Positions 28,136-38,532 of a stretch of DNA of 64,000 nucleotides are shown piece after piece. The notes beneath the pieces were generated by a model. That model saw only the letters and a program-made list of their open reading frames with translations, was not told the DNA's origin and did no database searches. Source of the stretch: Posidoniimonas polymericola. GTDB taxonomy: Bacteria; Planctomycetota; Planctomycetia; Pirellulales; Lacipirellulaceae. The position numbers and the translations under genes were made by a program. How positions within the stretch are numbered: position 1 is the stretch's first letter; every line of letters begins with the position of its first letter. The stretch spans positions 1-64,000 of the forward strand of contig NZ_SJPO01000006.1 in assembly GCF_007859935.1 (NCBI RefSeq). Direction: 5' to 3'.

Positions 28136-29599
28136 CTACTCTTCAACGAGGCGTTCGGCCGCCTTCAGCGCCCGCTGCTGTTTCAATGATAGCCGCTGGA
28201 GGAGCTCAAGTAGCTCCTGCTCACTCAGTTCCTCCCCCATCTGCTCGGCGCGTTTGGTGCGTTGCAGGATCCGCCGCTGCAACGAACGGATCATCCTCAA
28301 CTCCGCAAGCTGATCCACCAGTGGCGGCTCCTGCATCTGCCCGCCCTGCTGCTGCCCCTCGGACGGCGGTTGCTGCTCGCGGTTGGCCATCTCGGCGAGC
28401 TGGGCGTCGAGCGCCTCGATTGCGTCCTCGAGCGCGGCGACGATGTCCTGCTCAATCGCCTGGGTAAGACCGCCGGCGTCGCTCTCCTGCAGCCTGCCAG
28501 AGACCGTGCCCATGTCTTCGTTCACCTGATCGAGCACCTCGGCGAATGCGATGCTGCTCCCCTCTTCCTCGACCAGCCGCCGGGCCCGCTCGACGATCAT
28601 TGCGGCCTCGTCCTGCCGCTTGGCGAGTCCGGCGGTCGCCGAGCGTTTCTGGGGACTTGCAACCTCGCCGTGCAACTCGTGAACCTCGATCGTCAGGCGG
28701 TTGATCTCGGTCTGCTCGGAGAGGATGCCACGCAGCCGCGCAGCGAGCCGGGTCAGCATCCGGGTCGCCTCTTCCTCGCGTGTCTGCCGCAGGGCCTCCT
28801 CCAGTTCCTCGCGGGCCTGCTCGAGCTGGCGTTGGGCCTCGGTCTGCGCGTCGCTGGCGCCTTGGGAGTCGCCCTCGCCCATCTGCCCGGAGGCCTTCTG
28901 CATGGCCGACTTGGCCTCGGACAACCGCTGTGACGCGCGTTGCTTCGCCTGCGCGCCCTGGTCCTGTGACGGGCCTGCGGGCTCGCCCTCAGCCCCTTGG
29001 GCCTGCGACGGCTGGCCATCAGGCGACAACTCCCCGGCGGGCGCGCCTTCGCCCAACGCCTTGCCGACGCCCTCGGCATCGTCGGCGAGCGCGTCCTGCT
29101 TGCCCGCCTGGTCGGCAAGATCCTCGGAGTCGAGAGTCTCGCTGCGCAGGGATCGCTGCTCGCGGATCAGCCGACCCACATCCTTGATCGCTTGCTTGAG
29201 TCGCTCCCGCTCTGCCTCCAGCCGGGCCTCGCGCGGATCGGCCAGCAGCAGCCCGAGCAGTGTCTCGAGGTTGTCGGCAAGCTCGCCCTGGTCTCTTTGG
29301 GCAGCGGCATAGCGTTCGTTTTCGAGCAGGCCAACAATTGCCTCAAAGCGATCGCTGAGGGCCAGCTCTCGGCTGGTTGCGATGGCGCCGCGGAGCTGCT
29401 GTGCGCGATCGGGGTTCTCGATCTCGACCAGCTCTGCGATCCGCACCGCGAGCGACTCGAGCCGCTCAAACTTCTCCTGCAGCTGCGCCTGCTCGGCCGA
29501 CAGGTCCGCGGGCTGCGCGCAGGCGTACGCTCCGCAGGTGGCGAACAACAGGACGCAGGCAAGGAGGCGACGCCAAGCGGTCGGGGAGCGCGTGTGCAT
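28136..29599 (-). CDS. Secreted coiled-coil protein of the MoxR block
   Basis: A 487-residue protein with a signal peptide (RRLLACVLLFATCGAYACAQ). The mature part is almost entirely helical and charged, with heptad-like stretches at about 30-170 (LQEKFERLESLAVRIAELVE) and 225-480. A Gly/Ser/Gln-rich, acidic linker lies between them. The C-terminal part (AELRMIRSLQRRILQRT) resembles the tail of DUF4175-type planctomycete proteins. It begins 22 bases after the large DUF4175-like gene, so the two are probably partners. The function is unknown. Confidence 0.7.
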   Translation of the reverse strand: MHTRSPTAWRRLLACVLLFATCGAYACAQPADLSAEQAQLQEKFERLESLAVRIAELVEIENPDRAQQLRGAIATSRELALSDRFEAIVGLLENERYAAAQRDQGELADNLETLLGLLLADPREARLEAERERLKQAIKDVGRLIREQRSLRSETLDSEDLADQAGKQDALADDAEGVGKALGEGAPAGELSPDGQPSQAQGAEGEPAGPSQDQGAQAKQRASQRLSEAKSAMQKASGQMGEGDSQGASDAQTEAQRQLEQAREELEEALRQTREEEATRMLTRLAARLRGILSEQTEINRLTIEVHELHGEVASPQKRSATAGLAKRQDEAAMIVERARRLVEEEGSSIAFAEVLDQVNEDMGTVSGRLQESDAGGLTQAIEQDIVAALEDAIEALDAQLAEMANREQQPPSEGQQQGGQMQEPPLVDQLAELRMIRSLQRRILQRTKRAEQMGEELSEQELLELLQRLSLKQQRALKAAERLVEE

Positions 29600-29621
29600 G
29601 ATTCTTGGTCCCGTGTTCGGC

Positions 29622-31817
29622 TCAGTCCAGCAGCAGCCGCTTCAGCGACGCCTTGCGGGCGTCGCCGGTCTTGTCGGAGATTTCTCGCTGGTCATCGATG
29701 ATTCCCCGCAGCAGCGCCAGCACCTCGTTGTAGGTCTCAACCGCTTTCATCTCATTGAGGGCGCCCTGCATCTGGGCCACCACATCGGCGAGTTGCTCAC
29801 GCACCTGCTCGGGCAACGCCGGCTCGTCGGGACGCTGGCCGAGCGACGCGGCGGCGTCCTTAGCGTCGCGTTCCAGACGCGGAAGACCGCCGGCGGCAAT
29901 CTTCTCGAGCGGCCGGACGATGCGGAGCTCGATGCGTTCCTTCAGGTCGTCGTTCTGGATGCGGTTGTTGACCAGCTCGTTGTGGATCTCGCCGAATCCG
30001 GCGGCGACGCTCGCGACGTCGTGCGTCAGCTTGCTGAACTGCTCGACCAGTCGCGAAAGGCCCAAGCGCCGCTGGCGGGCGGCGTCCTCGGGGGTCGTGT
30101 CCTGCTGCTTGAGGTCGAGACGGTCGGCGCTCAGTTCGGCCGATCGCGCCTCGTCGTAGATTTGCTCGAAGGTCCGCCGCAGGTTGACCTCGCGTTCTTC
30201 GAGGCGCGCGACTAGGTCCTCGGCCGTCACGATCGCAAACGCCTCGGATTGGCTGGTGCTCTCGTGCGGGCCCGCCGGCGGGTCGGACGCCGATTGGTAG
30301 TGATCGCGGGCGGTCGCCTGCAGCTGGATCCGGTCGCCCGGCTCCAGTCGCGGAAGCGACTGTTCGGGGTCGGACCGCAGGGCGAGCAGATCGACCCGCG
30401 GCGCCGCTTCGAGCGAGTCGGGCGACGGCCCCAGCGCGAGCGGGAACGAGAGCGTGCGGTCGCGAGCCGTCAGTTTGAGCGCGGCGTCGTCGACGCCGTA
30501 GTCGTCGAGGATGGCGACCCGCACCGGCAGGACGGCGTCGGGCGTGATGACGCGGCCGACGCCCTGCAGCGTCAGCTCGACCCGGGGCGGGGCGTCGGCC
30601 TCGACCCTCAGCGGCAGCCGGTACGGCGGCTGACTGTCGATGCCGTCTTGGTCGAGCAGCGTTATCTCGATGGCGCCCGCTTCGGAGAGCGAGGGGACGG
30701 CGATCGAGAAGCTCATGGCGTCGTGAGAGATCTGGGCGCCCAGCAGTTCAGCGCCCTCGCCGCGGGTCATTGTCGCCGCGACTTTCTTCAGGGGTTTGTT
30801 GCTCACCGCGTGCAACACCACCGCTGCGCCTTCTGGGATGCGGTCGATAGCGTCGGCGGTGTGGCGGTAGGTTCGGTCGCCGGTGTATTCCGGCGGGGTC
30901 ACCTCCAGTTCAACCGACGTGACCGTCGGCCGCGGCGCAACCTCGATCAGCAGGGGGCCGAGCCTTGCATCACCGCCACGCAGACGGATCTCAAGGTCTT
31001 GCCTTAGCCGGTCGATCTTCATGCGGTACGCCTGATGAGCATCGGGCCCGGTGGTCGCCTCGCCAATCGACGACAATTGCCGCCGGCTACGGCCCCCATC
31101 GTCGCGGCGGAGTCGCGCCTCGACCGTGTCGGGGGCGATGTGCCCGCCGGTCAGGTCGGCGAAGACCTCTAACTCGAGCGGCGTGTCCTTGGGCGCCCGC
31201 CACACCAATCGGCCCTCACGCATCACAAACGCGTCGGCCCGCAGAACAACCTGCCGCGGCCACAGCTCCTCGGACAACGCCAGCCGCCGCAAGTACACCC
31301 CGGCGCCGGTCGGCGTCAGCGCCAACGCGGCGCCAGCGGAAACGATGGCGGCAGTGGCGCCCCAAAACCAAGGTCGCAGGCGCCGCGTGTCGACCACCTG
31401 GGGCTCGTCGTGGAGCAGCAGCACTTCCTCCGCCCGCTCGCGGGCGGCGCTCACGAGCTGCTGGTGCATCGGGTCGGGGTCGTTCTCGTCGGCACCTAGT
31501 GCGGTGAGCAGCGTCTCGCCCAATTCTGGCCAGCGGCGCTCGACCCAGCTCGCGATCACGCTGTCGGGCAGACGCGTCACCAGTGCCGAGAGCGAGTGCT
31601 TCCACAGCCAGCGGACCAGCCACACCGCGACAACGGTGAACACGATCGCCCGGGCCCAGACCGGCGGCTCCAGCAGTCGGTCGATCACGAGCCAACCCCA
31701 CAAGAACACCGCGAGGGCCACGGTCGTCCGCGCGGCGGTCTCGCCGGCGAGTGCGAAGCGCACCCGGGCTCGGACGGTATCGATCGTGCGGCGGATGAGG
31801 GCTTGGCGGTGCGGCAT
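29622..31817 (-). CDS. DUF4175-like membrane protein
   Basis: A 731-residue protein with two N-terminal membrane helices (about 32-50 and 55-73) and a third near 150-172 (FWGATAAIVSAGAALAL). These are followed by a large extracytoplasmic part of beta domains (VTSVELEVTPPEYTGDRTYR, VRVAILDDYGVDDAALKLT) and a C-terminal helical region. This is the layout of DUF4175-type proteins found beside MoxR/DUF58/VWA genes in Bacteroidetes-like and planctomycete operons. It lies 15 bp after the VWA gene and 22 bp before the coiled-coil gene. Its likely place is in a membrane complex assembled with the MoxR chaperone. Confidence 0.75.
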   Translation of the reverse strand: MPHRQALIRRTIDTVRARVRFALAGETAARTTVALAVFLWGWLVIDRLLEPPVWARAIVFTVVAVWLVRWLWKHSLSALVTRLPDSVIASWVERRWPELGETLLTALGADENDPDPMHQQLVSAARERAEEVLLLHDEPQVVDTRRLRPWFWGATAAIVSAGAALALTPTGAGVYLRRLALSEELWPRQVVLRADAFVMREGRLVWRAPKDTPLELEVFADLTGGHIAPDTVEARLRRDDGGRSRRQLSSIGEATTGPDAHQAYRMKIDRLRQDLEIRLRGGDARLGPLLIEVAPRPTVTSVELEVTPPEYTGDRTYRHTADAIDRIPEGAAVVLHAVSNKPLKKVAATMTRGEGAELLGAQISHDAMSFSIAVPSLSEAGAIEITLLDQDGIDSQPPYRLPLRVEADAPPRVELTLQGVGRVITPDAVLPVRVAILDDYGVDDAALKLTARDRTLSFPLALGPSPDSLEAAPRVDLLALRSDPEQSLPRLEPGDRIQLQATARDHYQSASDPPAGPHESTSQSEAFAIVTAEDLVARLEEREVNLRRTFEQIYDEARSAELSADRLDLKQQDTTPEDAARQRRLGLSRLVEQFSKLTHDVASVAAGFGEIHNELVNNRIQNDDLKERIELRIVRPLEKIAAGGLPRLERDAKDAAASLGQRPDEPALPEQVREQLADVVAQMQGALNEMKAVETYNEVLALLRGIIDDQREISDKTGDARKASLKRLLLD

Positions 31818-31832
31818 GCGGTGCGGTTCTGG

Positions 31833-34295
31833 CTAGGCGAGTCCCATTGCCCGGCGGCAGATCCATTCTAGCAGCAGGCAGCCCGCGATAAGCCCGAGCA
31901 GCCAACGGGCAGCCTGCCGAGCGAACCTCTCGTCGGGCGCGCCGTAGATAACGATGGTCTCACTGCGGGACACCAACAGCTCGGGCAGCGGGGGCAGCTG
32001 ATCGCCGCCTTGCAGCACCGCCTCGAGCGTCGGGTAGTAGCGGCCGCCGCCCTGCTCGGCGATCTCGGCGAGCAGCTTAGCATTCCGCTGGGTCTGCGAG
32101 CGTTCGAGCGCCGGCACAAGAACCTGCGTCTTGGCCGAAAGGGGTTGGTCGTCCACGGCGAGCGAGAGCGTCGCGCGGTAGGCGCCCTCTGACTCGGCCC
32201 GCACGCCCGCCGTCCAGACCGACGGGGCGGCCTCGGTTGTACGCAGCCGCAGCGTCTGAACGGTCCCGTCTGGCAGCTCGAGCTGCGCATCGAGCGGCTT
32301 GGCCGGATCGAGGTCGGCAGCGGCCGCCGGAGTTAGCGTCGCCCGGAGCGTAAGGGTCTGCCCAACGTTGTACCGATCGCGTTCAAACAGCAGGCTGCCG
32401 GCAGGCGAGTCGGCCAGGAGTCGGCCCTGAGCCAAGTGCTGCAGCAGTTTGGTGTAAAACGCCCGCATGGCGGCGGTCGACTCGCTGCGTAGTCGCCAGA
32501 TCTCTGGAGCCCCGATGTAGAAGCAGCGGCCGGCGCCGTAGAACTGTTCGGCAAAAACCACCAGCGGGTTCTCGCCTCCCGGGTCGCCCACCGGGACCGC
32601 CTCGGCGTAGACGACCGCGCCCGGCTTCACGGCATCCACCTTGGCGGTGGTGTAGAAGCCGGGCAGCTCTTCCTCCCAGAACGTGACGCTCGACTGCTGA
32701 TCTCCCAGCACCCAGAGGGCAGACGCCTCTTGTCCGGCGCGGGTCAGCTTGATCCTGGCCGGGGTGGCAGCGCTCGCCTCGGTGGGGCCCAGCAGGAGCG
32801 GGGCCGCCGCCGGCCGCACCGGCAGCAGGGCGACTATCGACTGCCCGCGGTTCTCTCGGAGCCAGCGAGGGGTGTTCACCGCCCCAGTAGCGAACAGCAA
32901 CCCGGCGCCCCGCTGTGAGACGCACCGCGACAGGGCCTCGGTCGCCTCGTGCGAGACGCGTGTCCAATCGGCGTCCAGCGCGACAAACAGGTCGTACTCG
33001 CCGAGGTCTTCTTCGTCCTCTGGGATGCCGGCGAGCATGTGCTCGGCGTCCTGGACCGCGGAGGGGGGCGCCGACTGCAGCCACACGTCAACCATGAACG
33101 AATCGTCCCGCCTGAGCTGGTCGCGGAGGAAATGGTAGTCACGCGTTGGTCCGCCGGCGATGATGAGCGTTTTCAGCAGCCGGTCGACCACTTGCACCTC
33201 TGCCTCCGCGGCGTTGTCTTCCTCTTTCTGCTCACCTGGGACCGGCTTGACGCTGATCCGGTAGACGTAGCCCCCGGGCTGCTCCGGCCGGACCTTGAAA
33301 TCGACAGGAAGCGGCGCGCTCGGCTTGACGTTCGCAGCAGTCCGCGTTTCCAGCAGCTCTTCATCCGAAGATTCCGACCGCCGCACAAACAGCGAGGCGA
33401 CGCAGTCGACCTCGTCGTAGCCTTGCTGCTCAATCACCGCAGCAAGCTGAATCTCGTCCTTCGGGTAGGCCCGCGCCGGCGCAATCAGTTCGCGCACCAA
33501 GACATTCTTGGCGGTGGTCTCGCTGCCGAGGCCGATCGTGAACAGTGGTGTGCCGGCTACCCCGGCCGCGCCCGCGACTAGTTCCGGGCTAGCGCCGGCG
33601 TTGCTCTGGCCGTCGGAAACGAGCACCACCCCCGCCAGCGGTCCGCCAGCGGCGAGCGCGACGCTCTGCTCGATTGCGTCGCCGAGCCGCGTCTCCGCGC
33701 GGCGCGGCGCGAGCGCGTCGGCGATCGCGCCGAGCCGCGTCTCCGCGCGGCGCGGCGCGAGCGCGTCGGCGATCGGCGGGGACAAAGTGTTCTCTGCCTC
33801 CGCCGGAGCGGCGTCACGCTGGCCGACCATTGGGAACACAGCCCCCGACCGGACGTCGCTCGTCGGGGCGACGAGCACCTCGTGCTGCTTGCGGAGCGTG
33901 TCGAGAAGGCCTTCCTCGAGAAGCCGAACGGCGGCTTCGGCGCGTGTCAGGTCCGACGACGCCACGCCGTCGTTCGCTAGCGACATGCTCAGGCTGTCGT
34001 CTACAAGCACCGTGACCCGCGAGGGCTGGGTCTCTTCTCTGGCGGCGCGTTTCTCAGGCGCGAGGCCGTACAGCACCAATCCGACCACTGCGCCCACGCG
34101 GAGCACCAGCAGCGGGAGCATCGCCGCGGGGGAGAGCGAACTGCGTTCGCGCCAGTACAGCAGCGCAATCGCGGCCAGCAAAGCCGAGCCGGCCAACGCG
34201 GCGATAATTGCTGCGTTGGGGTTGTCCGCCCACGGGCCGAGGGTCGCGAATTCGTACCGCGGGGCCGGGCCGACAAGCGCCTGAGCGAGGATCAT
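31833..34295 (-). CDS. VWA/GATase-like membrane protein
   Basis: An 820-residue protein with two N-terminal membrane helices (about 30-47 and 58-78) and one at the C-terminus. After the helices a VWA-type domain begins (SRVTVLVDDSLSMSL, a degenerate MIDAS DxSxS motif, then GVVLVSDGQSNAGA). The middle part is a class I glutamine amidotransferase-like fold (LKTLIIAGGPTRDYHFLRDQ, DLFVALDADWTRV) without an obvious catalytic cysteine. A beta-sandwich region follows. A 48-bp tandem duplication adds 16 residues near position 190. Start and preceding stop overlap by ATGA, tying it to the BatA-like gene. Confidence 0.78.
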   Translation of the reverse strand: MILAQALVGPAPRYEFATLGPWADNPNAAIIAALAGSALLAAIALLYWRERSSLSPAAMLPLLVLRVGAVVGLVLYGLAPEKRAAREETQPSRVTVLVDDSLSMSLANDGVASSDLTRAEAAVRLLEEGLLDTLRKQHEVLVAPTSDVRSGAVFPMVGQRDAAPAEAENTLSPPIADALAPRRAETRLGAIADALAPRRAETRLGDAIEQSVALAAGGPLAGVVLVSDGQSNAGASPELVAGAAGVAGTPLFTIGLGSETTAKNVLVRELIAPARAYPKDEIQLAAVIEQQGYDEVDCVASLFVRRSESSDEELLETRTAANVKPSAPLPVDFKVRPEQPGGYVYRISVKPVPGEQKEEDNAAEAEVQVVDRLLKTLIIAGGPTRDYHFLRDQLRRDDSFMVDVWLQSAPPSAVQDAEHMLAGIPEDEEDLGEYDLFVALDADWTRVSHEATEALSRCVSQRGAGLLFATGAVNTPRWLRENRGQSIVALLPVRPAAAPLLLGPTEASAATPARIKLTRAGQEASALWVLGDQQSSVTFWEEELPGFYTTAKVDAVKPGAVVYAEAVPVGDPGGENPLVVFAEQFYGAGRCFYIGAPEIWRLRSESTAAMRAFYTKLLQHLAQGRLLADSPAGSLLFERDRYNVGQTLTLRATLTPAAAADLDPAKPLDAQLELPDGTVQTLRLRTTEAAPSVWTAGVRAESEGAYRATLSLAVDDQPLSAKTQVLVPALERSQTQRNAKLLAEIAEQGGGRYYPTLEAVLQGGDQLPPLPELLVSRSETIVIYGAPDERFARQAARWLLGLIAGCLLLEWICRRAMGLA
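33681..33776 (-). repeat. 48-bp in-frame tandem duplication
   Basis: Copies at 33681-33728 and 33729-33776 differ only at the last base. The duplication repeats the residues IADALAPRRAETRLG in the VWA/GATase-like protein. Confidence 0.95.
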
Positions 34296-36478
34296 CGTGC
34301 GGCCCTCCCGCTTGGCGTCTGGTGGTAGCTGGCAGACACGCCGAGTACTTGCTCGCCGAGCAGCAACCCGAGCGCGACCATCGCCAACAATGGCGGCAGC
34401 GGTGACGGCCCGTCGTCTCCCGCCGAGGCCGACAACGCGACCGCTGTTTCGACCGGCACACCGATACGAGCGAGCGCGTCCTTGAGTTCGTTGGGGGCAG
34501 CAAGCCGCAGGTCCCCTTCGGCGGGGTCGACGTTGACTGCGAACCAGCGATCGCTGGCTGGATCGGCGCCCAGCAGTTCAACCTTGTAGAAACCGGCCTC
34601 GCCCGGGTGCGGCAGCGACGCGAGCTCGCCGGCCGGGGCGTCGGCGATCGGCGCCGCGGACCCGCGTTCGAGGCGGCTGATCCGCACCGGTGCACTCGCG
34701 CCCTCTCGGACAGCGTCTTTCCAGGCGGCGCCAACCGTGAGGCCGTGCGGGGCGATTGCCGGCTCACCCAGGTACGCGGCCAACTCCAACGCGAGCACCG
34801 GGAACACCGGCAGGGTGGAAAGATTCGACCAGCTCTCGTCGCGTCGCGGCTTCTGCCCGACGGTTGTTAGCATGACCACGCAGCGTCCCTCACCGGCGGA
34901 ATGCTCGATCACCAACGGAGCGCCGCTGGAATGCCTGGCAAGTACCCGCGTCGCGAGGTTCTCATCGAACGGGCTGACGCTCTGCAGGTAGTTGATCGAG
35001 ACCAGACCGAGGAAGCTGTCGCGGTCGCCGGAGAACACATTGAACAAGGGGTGGTCGCTGCCCCTCATGTCGCCCCCTTCTGCGCGGGGGGGACGCACCT
35101 GGCGTTCGAGCCGCAACGGCAGCGCCCTGTTCGCGGCCCCCTGTGGTCGAGAGTTCAGCAGCTGCGCGTTGTAGTAGTTGGGGTCGGCGTTCTCGCCCGC
35201 GGCAATGAACAGGCCACCCCCTCGTCGGACGTAATCCCACAGCGACTCCGCGACGCCGTCGGGGAGCGTCTCTAGGTCAAGCAGGAAGACCGCCATGTAC
35301 TTGTCAAAGTCGGCCGCCGGGCTGAGCTCGCGTGGGGAGACCCGCTCCGGCGCCCAACCGGTGTTCAACTTAGCGTTCGGCCGCAGCGCGGCCGCGTAGG
35401 GCGCCGACTCGCGACCCTTGGGCGAACCGTCGACCAGCAGCACTTTGCGTTCGGTCACCAACGGCAGCACGGAGTAGCGCGCGTTGTCTGCCGAGATCGC
35501 GTCGGCTTCGAGCCGTGCGGTCACGCGGTGCGGCCCCGGCTCACGGAACAGCACCGAGAACTGCCGGGTCGCTTGCTTGCCCGGTTCGATACGGCCGATC
35601 TCGACCGCCGGCGACGCGCTGCCGTCGCGCGTGATCTGCACCAGGGCGTCGGTCGTGGGCGCGGACCCGTTGTTGGCGACCGTCACTTGCATTCTCACCT
35701 CGACGCCGGCCGCCCCTGGGCCGGGTAGCGGCGACAGGTCGGTCAGCGTCAGGTTGGGGTTGTGGGAAGCGACACACGAGACCCACCGCACCTCGGCGCC
35801 CGACTGCTGCAGCGACTCCACCGCGGCGACCGTTTCGCTGAGGGGCTCGATCTCCCGCCGCCGCCCGTCGGTCACCAGGTAGGCGATCGTCCGGGCGCCG
35901 GTCGGCGCGCCCTCGCACAGTTCATGCGCTGCCTGGATGGCCGGCGTGAGCGGCGCAGCAAGCTGGCTTGGCCGCGAGGCGGAGAGCAGCGTCCGCAAGC
36001 GAGTCTTGCCCTGGTCGTCGTCACCGGCGACCAGTTCTGGGTCGCCGACTGCGCTCGACCGGATCAGGCTCACCTCGTGGCCGGGCCGCTCGGCGGCAAA
36101 ACCCACCACTCGATCGACCGCGGCGACCGCGTCGCCCCAGGCCGCCGTGCCGGCTCCCTCGTCCGACATCGAGTAGCTGTCGTCCAGCACCACGACGTGC
36201 CGCACGCGGCTGTCGGCGAGCGCCGACAAGGTGAACTTTTTGAGGGCCGGCTTCGCCAACGCGAACACCGCTAGCGCAATCACCAGCAGCCTCGCCGCCA
36301 GCAGCAGCCACTGCCGCAGGTTGATCCAGGCCTTGTTGACCCGCTCGCTCTCTAGCAAGAAGTCCATTGCCGCCCACTTGATCGGCTTCTGCCGCCGCAG
36401 GTTGAGCAGGTGGATGGCGACCACGCCCGCCAGCAACGGGAGGCCGATCCAAAGCAATGAGGGGAACGCAAAGGTCAA
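34292..36478 (-). CDS. BatA-like VWA membrane protein
   Basis: About 728 residues from a TTG at 36478. I prefer it because BatA-type proteins begin at LTFAFPSLLWIGLPLL, directly at the first helix; a GTG at 36559 with GGAG eight bases upstream is the alternative and would add 27 Arg/Pro-rich residues. Two N-terminal helices flank HLLNLRRQKPIKWAAMDFLL. A VWA domain follows (VRHVVVLDDSYSMSDEG, a DxSxS metal site; TIAYLVTDGRR). Later parts include a CARDB-like beta domain (VQVTVANNGSAP-type) and a GATase-like fold (MAVFLLDLETLPDGV). BatA-like proteins work with MoxR and DUF58 partners in envelope stress and assembly. Confidence 0.8.
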   Translation of the reverse strand: MTFAFPSLLWIGLPLLAGVVAIHLLNLRRQKPIKWAAMDFLLESERVNKAWINLRQWLLLAARLLVIALAVFALAKPALKKFTLSALADSRVRHVVVLDDSYSMSDEGAGTAAWGDAVAAVDRVVGFAAERPGHEVSLIRSSAVGDPELVAGDDDQGKTRLRTLLSASRPSQLAAPLTPAIQAAHELCEGAPTGARTIAYLVTDGRRREIEPLSETVAAVESLQQSGAEVRWVSCVASHNPNLTLTDLSPLPGPGAAGVEVRMQVTVANNGSAPTTDALVQITRDGSASPAVEIGRIEPGKQATRQFSVLFREPGPHRVTARLEADAISADNARYSVLPLVTERKVLLVDGSPKGRESAPYAAALRPNAKLNTGWAPERVSPRELSPAADFDKYMAVFLLDLETLPDGVAESLWDYVRRGGGLFIAAGENADPNYYNAQLLNSRPQGAANRALPLRLERQVRPPRAEGGDMRGSDHPLFNVFSGDRDSFLGLVSINYLQSVSPFDENLATRVLARHSSGAPLVIEHSAGEGRCVVMLTTVGQKPRRDESWSNLSTLPVFPVLALELAAYLGEPAIAPHGLTVGAAWKDAVREGASAPVRISRLERGSAAPIADAPAGELASLPHPGEAGFYKVELLGADPASDRWFAVNVDPAEGDLRLAAPNELKDALARIGVPVETAVALSASAGDDGPSPLPPLLAMVALGLLLGEQVLGVSASYHQTPSGRAAR

Positions 36479-37425
36479 GTGAAGCAGCCGGTGGGAGGCC
36501 GTGGACGTGGGTGGACGGGGCTTACGAAGGGGCGCCGGTTGGCGGCGAGGCGCGATCACGTGACCTGCTCCGCAATTGGCGGCGAGAGAGCAGGGCGGTC
36601 AGCACCGCGTCGAATGACGAGCTAGTCCGCACCAGCTGGTAGTCCGCGCGATTGGCCAAGCAAATACGGCGGGTCTCGTTGAGGAACCGCTCCATGGCCT
36701 GCAGGTAGTTGGCCTTCAACGCCCGTGGGTTGCAGGCCAGGTGCTTGTTGGACTCCAGCCCCTCGAAACGCGACGCGCGGTTGAACGGGAAATCGAGTTC
36801 GTCGTCGTCGAGCAGCTGCAGCACCACAAGGTCGTGGCCCTTCAGGTGGAGCTGCCGCAACCCACGGTCGAGCCCGGCGGGGTCGGCGAAGAGGTCGCTG
36901 ATCAGGACGACCATCCCGCGGCGCGGGATCTGCGCAGCGGCCGCCGTGGCGGCGCCGCCGATATCCGACACCTGCCCGGCGGGCTCGGCGCGCAGCAGGT
37001 CGGCGATCGCGGTGAGACGCCTCTTGCTCGATCGCGGCGGCGCGAGCCCCACGACGCCGTCCGCAAAGGTCATGCAGCCTACGGCGTCGTTCTGACGCAG
37101 CAGCAAGTAGGCGAGCGCACTGGCCAGCGTGGCGGCGTACTCATGCTTGCTGAGCGGGCCCTCGCCGTACGCCATGCTGGCCGACTGGTCCACCAGCATC
37201 AGCGCCCGCAGATTGGTGTCTTCCTCGTACTGCTTGACGTAAAGCCGGTCCTGGCGGGCCCACACCTTCCAGTCGACGTGACGGAGGTCGTCGCCGCGGG
37301 TGTACTGTCGGTGCTCGCGGAACTCGAGCGACTGCCCGAAGTAGGGGCTGCGGTGCAGGCCGCTCAGGAAGCCTTCCACGACGTACCGCGCGCGGACCTC
37401 CAGTCGCCCGACGCGGCGGACGACG

Positions 37426-38493
<1,068 letters not shown>

Positions 38494-38532
38494 GCTCGGT
38501 TTCCGTGTTGCAGTTTCGTTTGGGTGGAGGCT

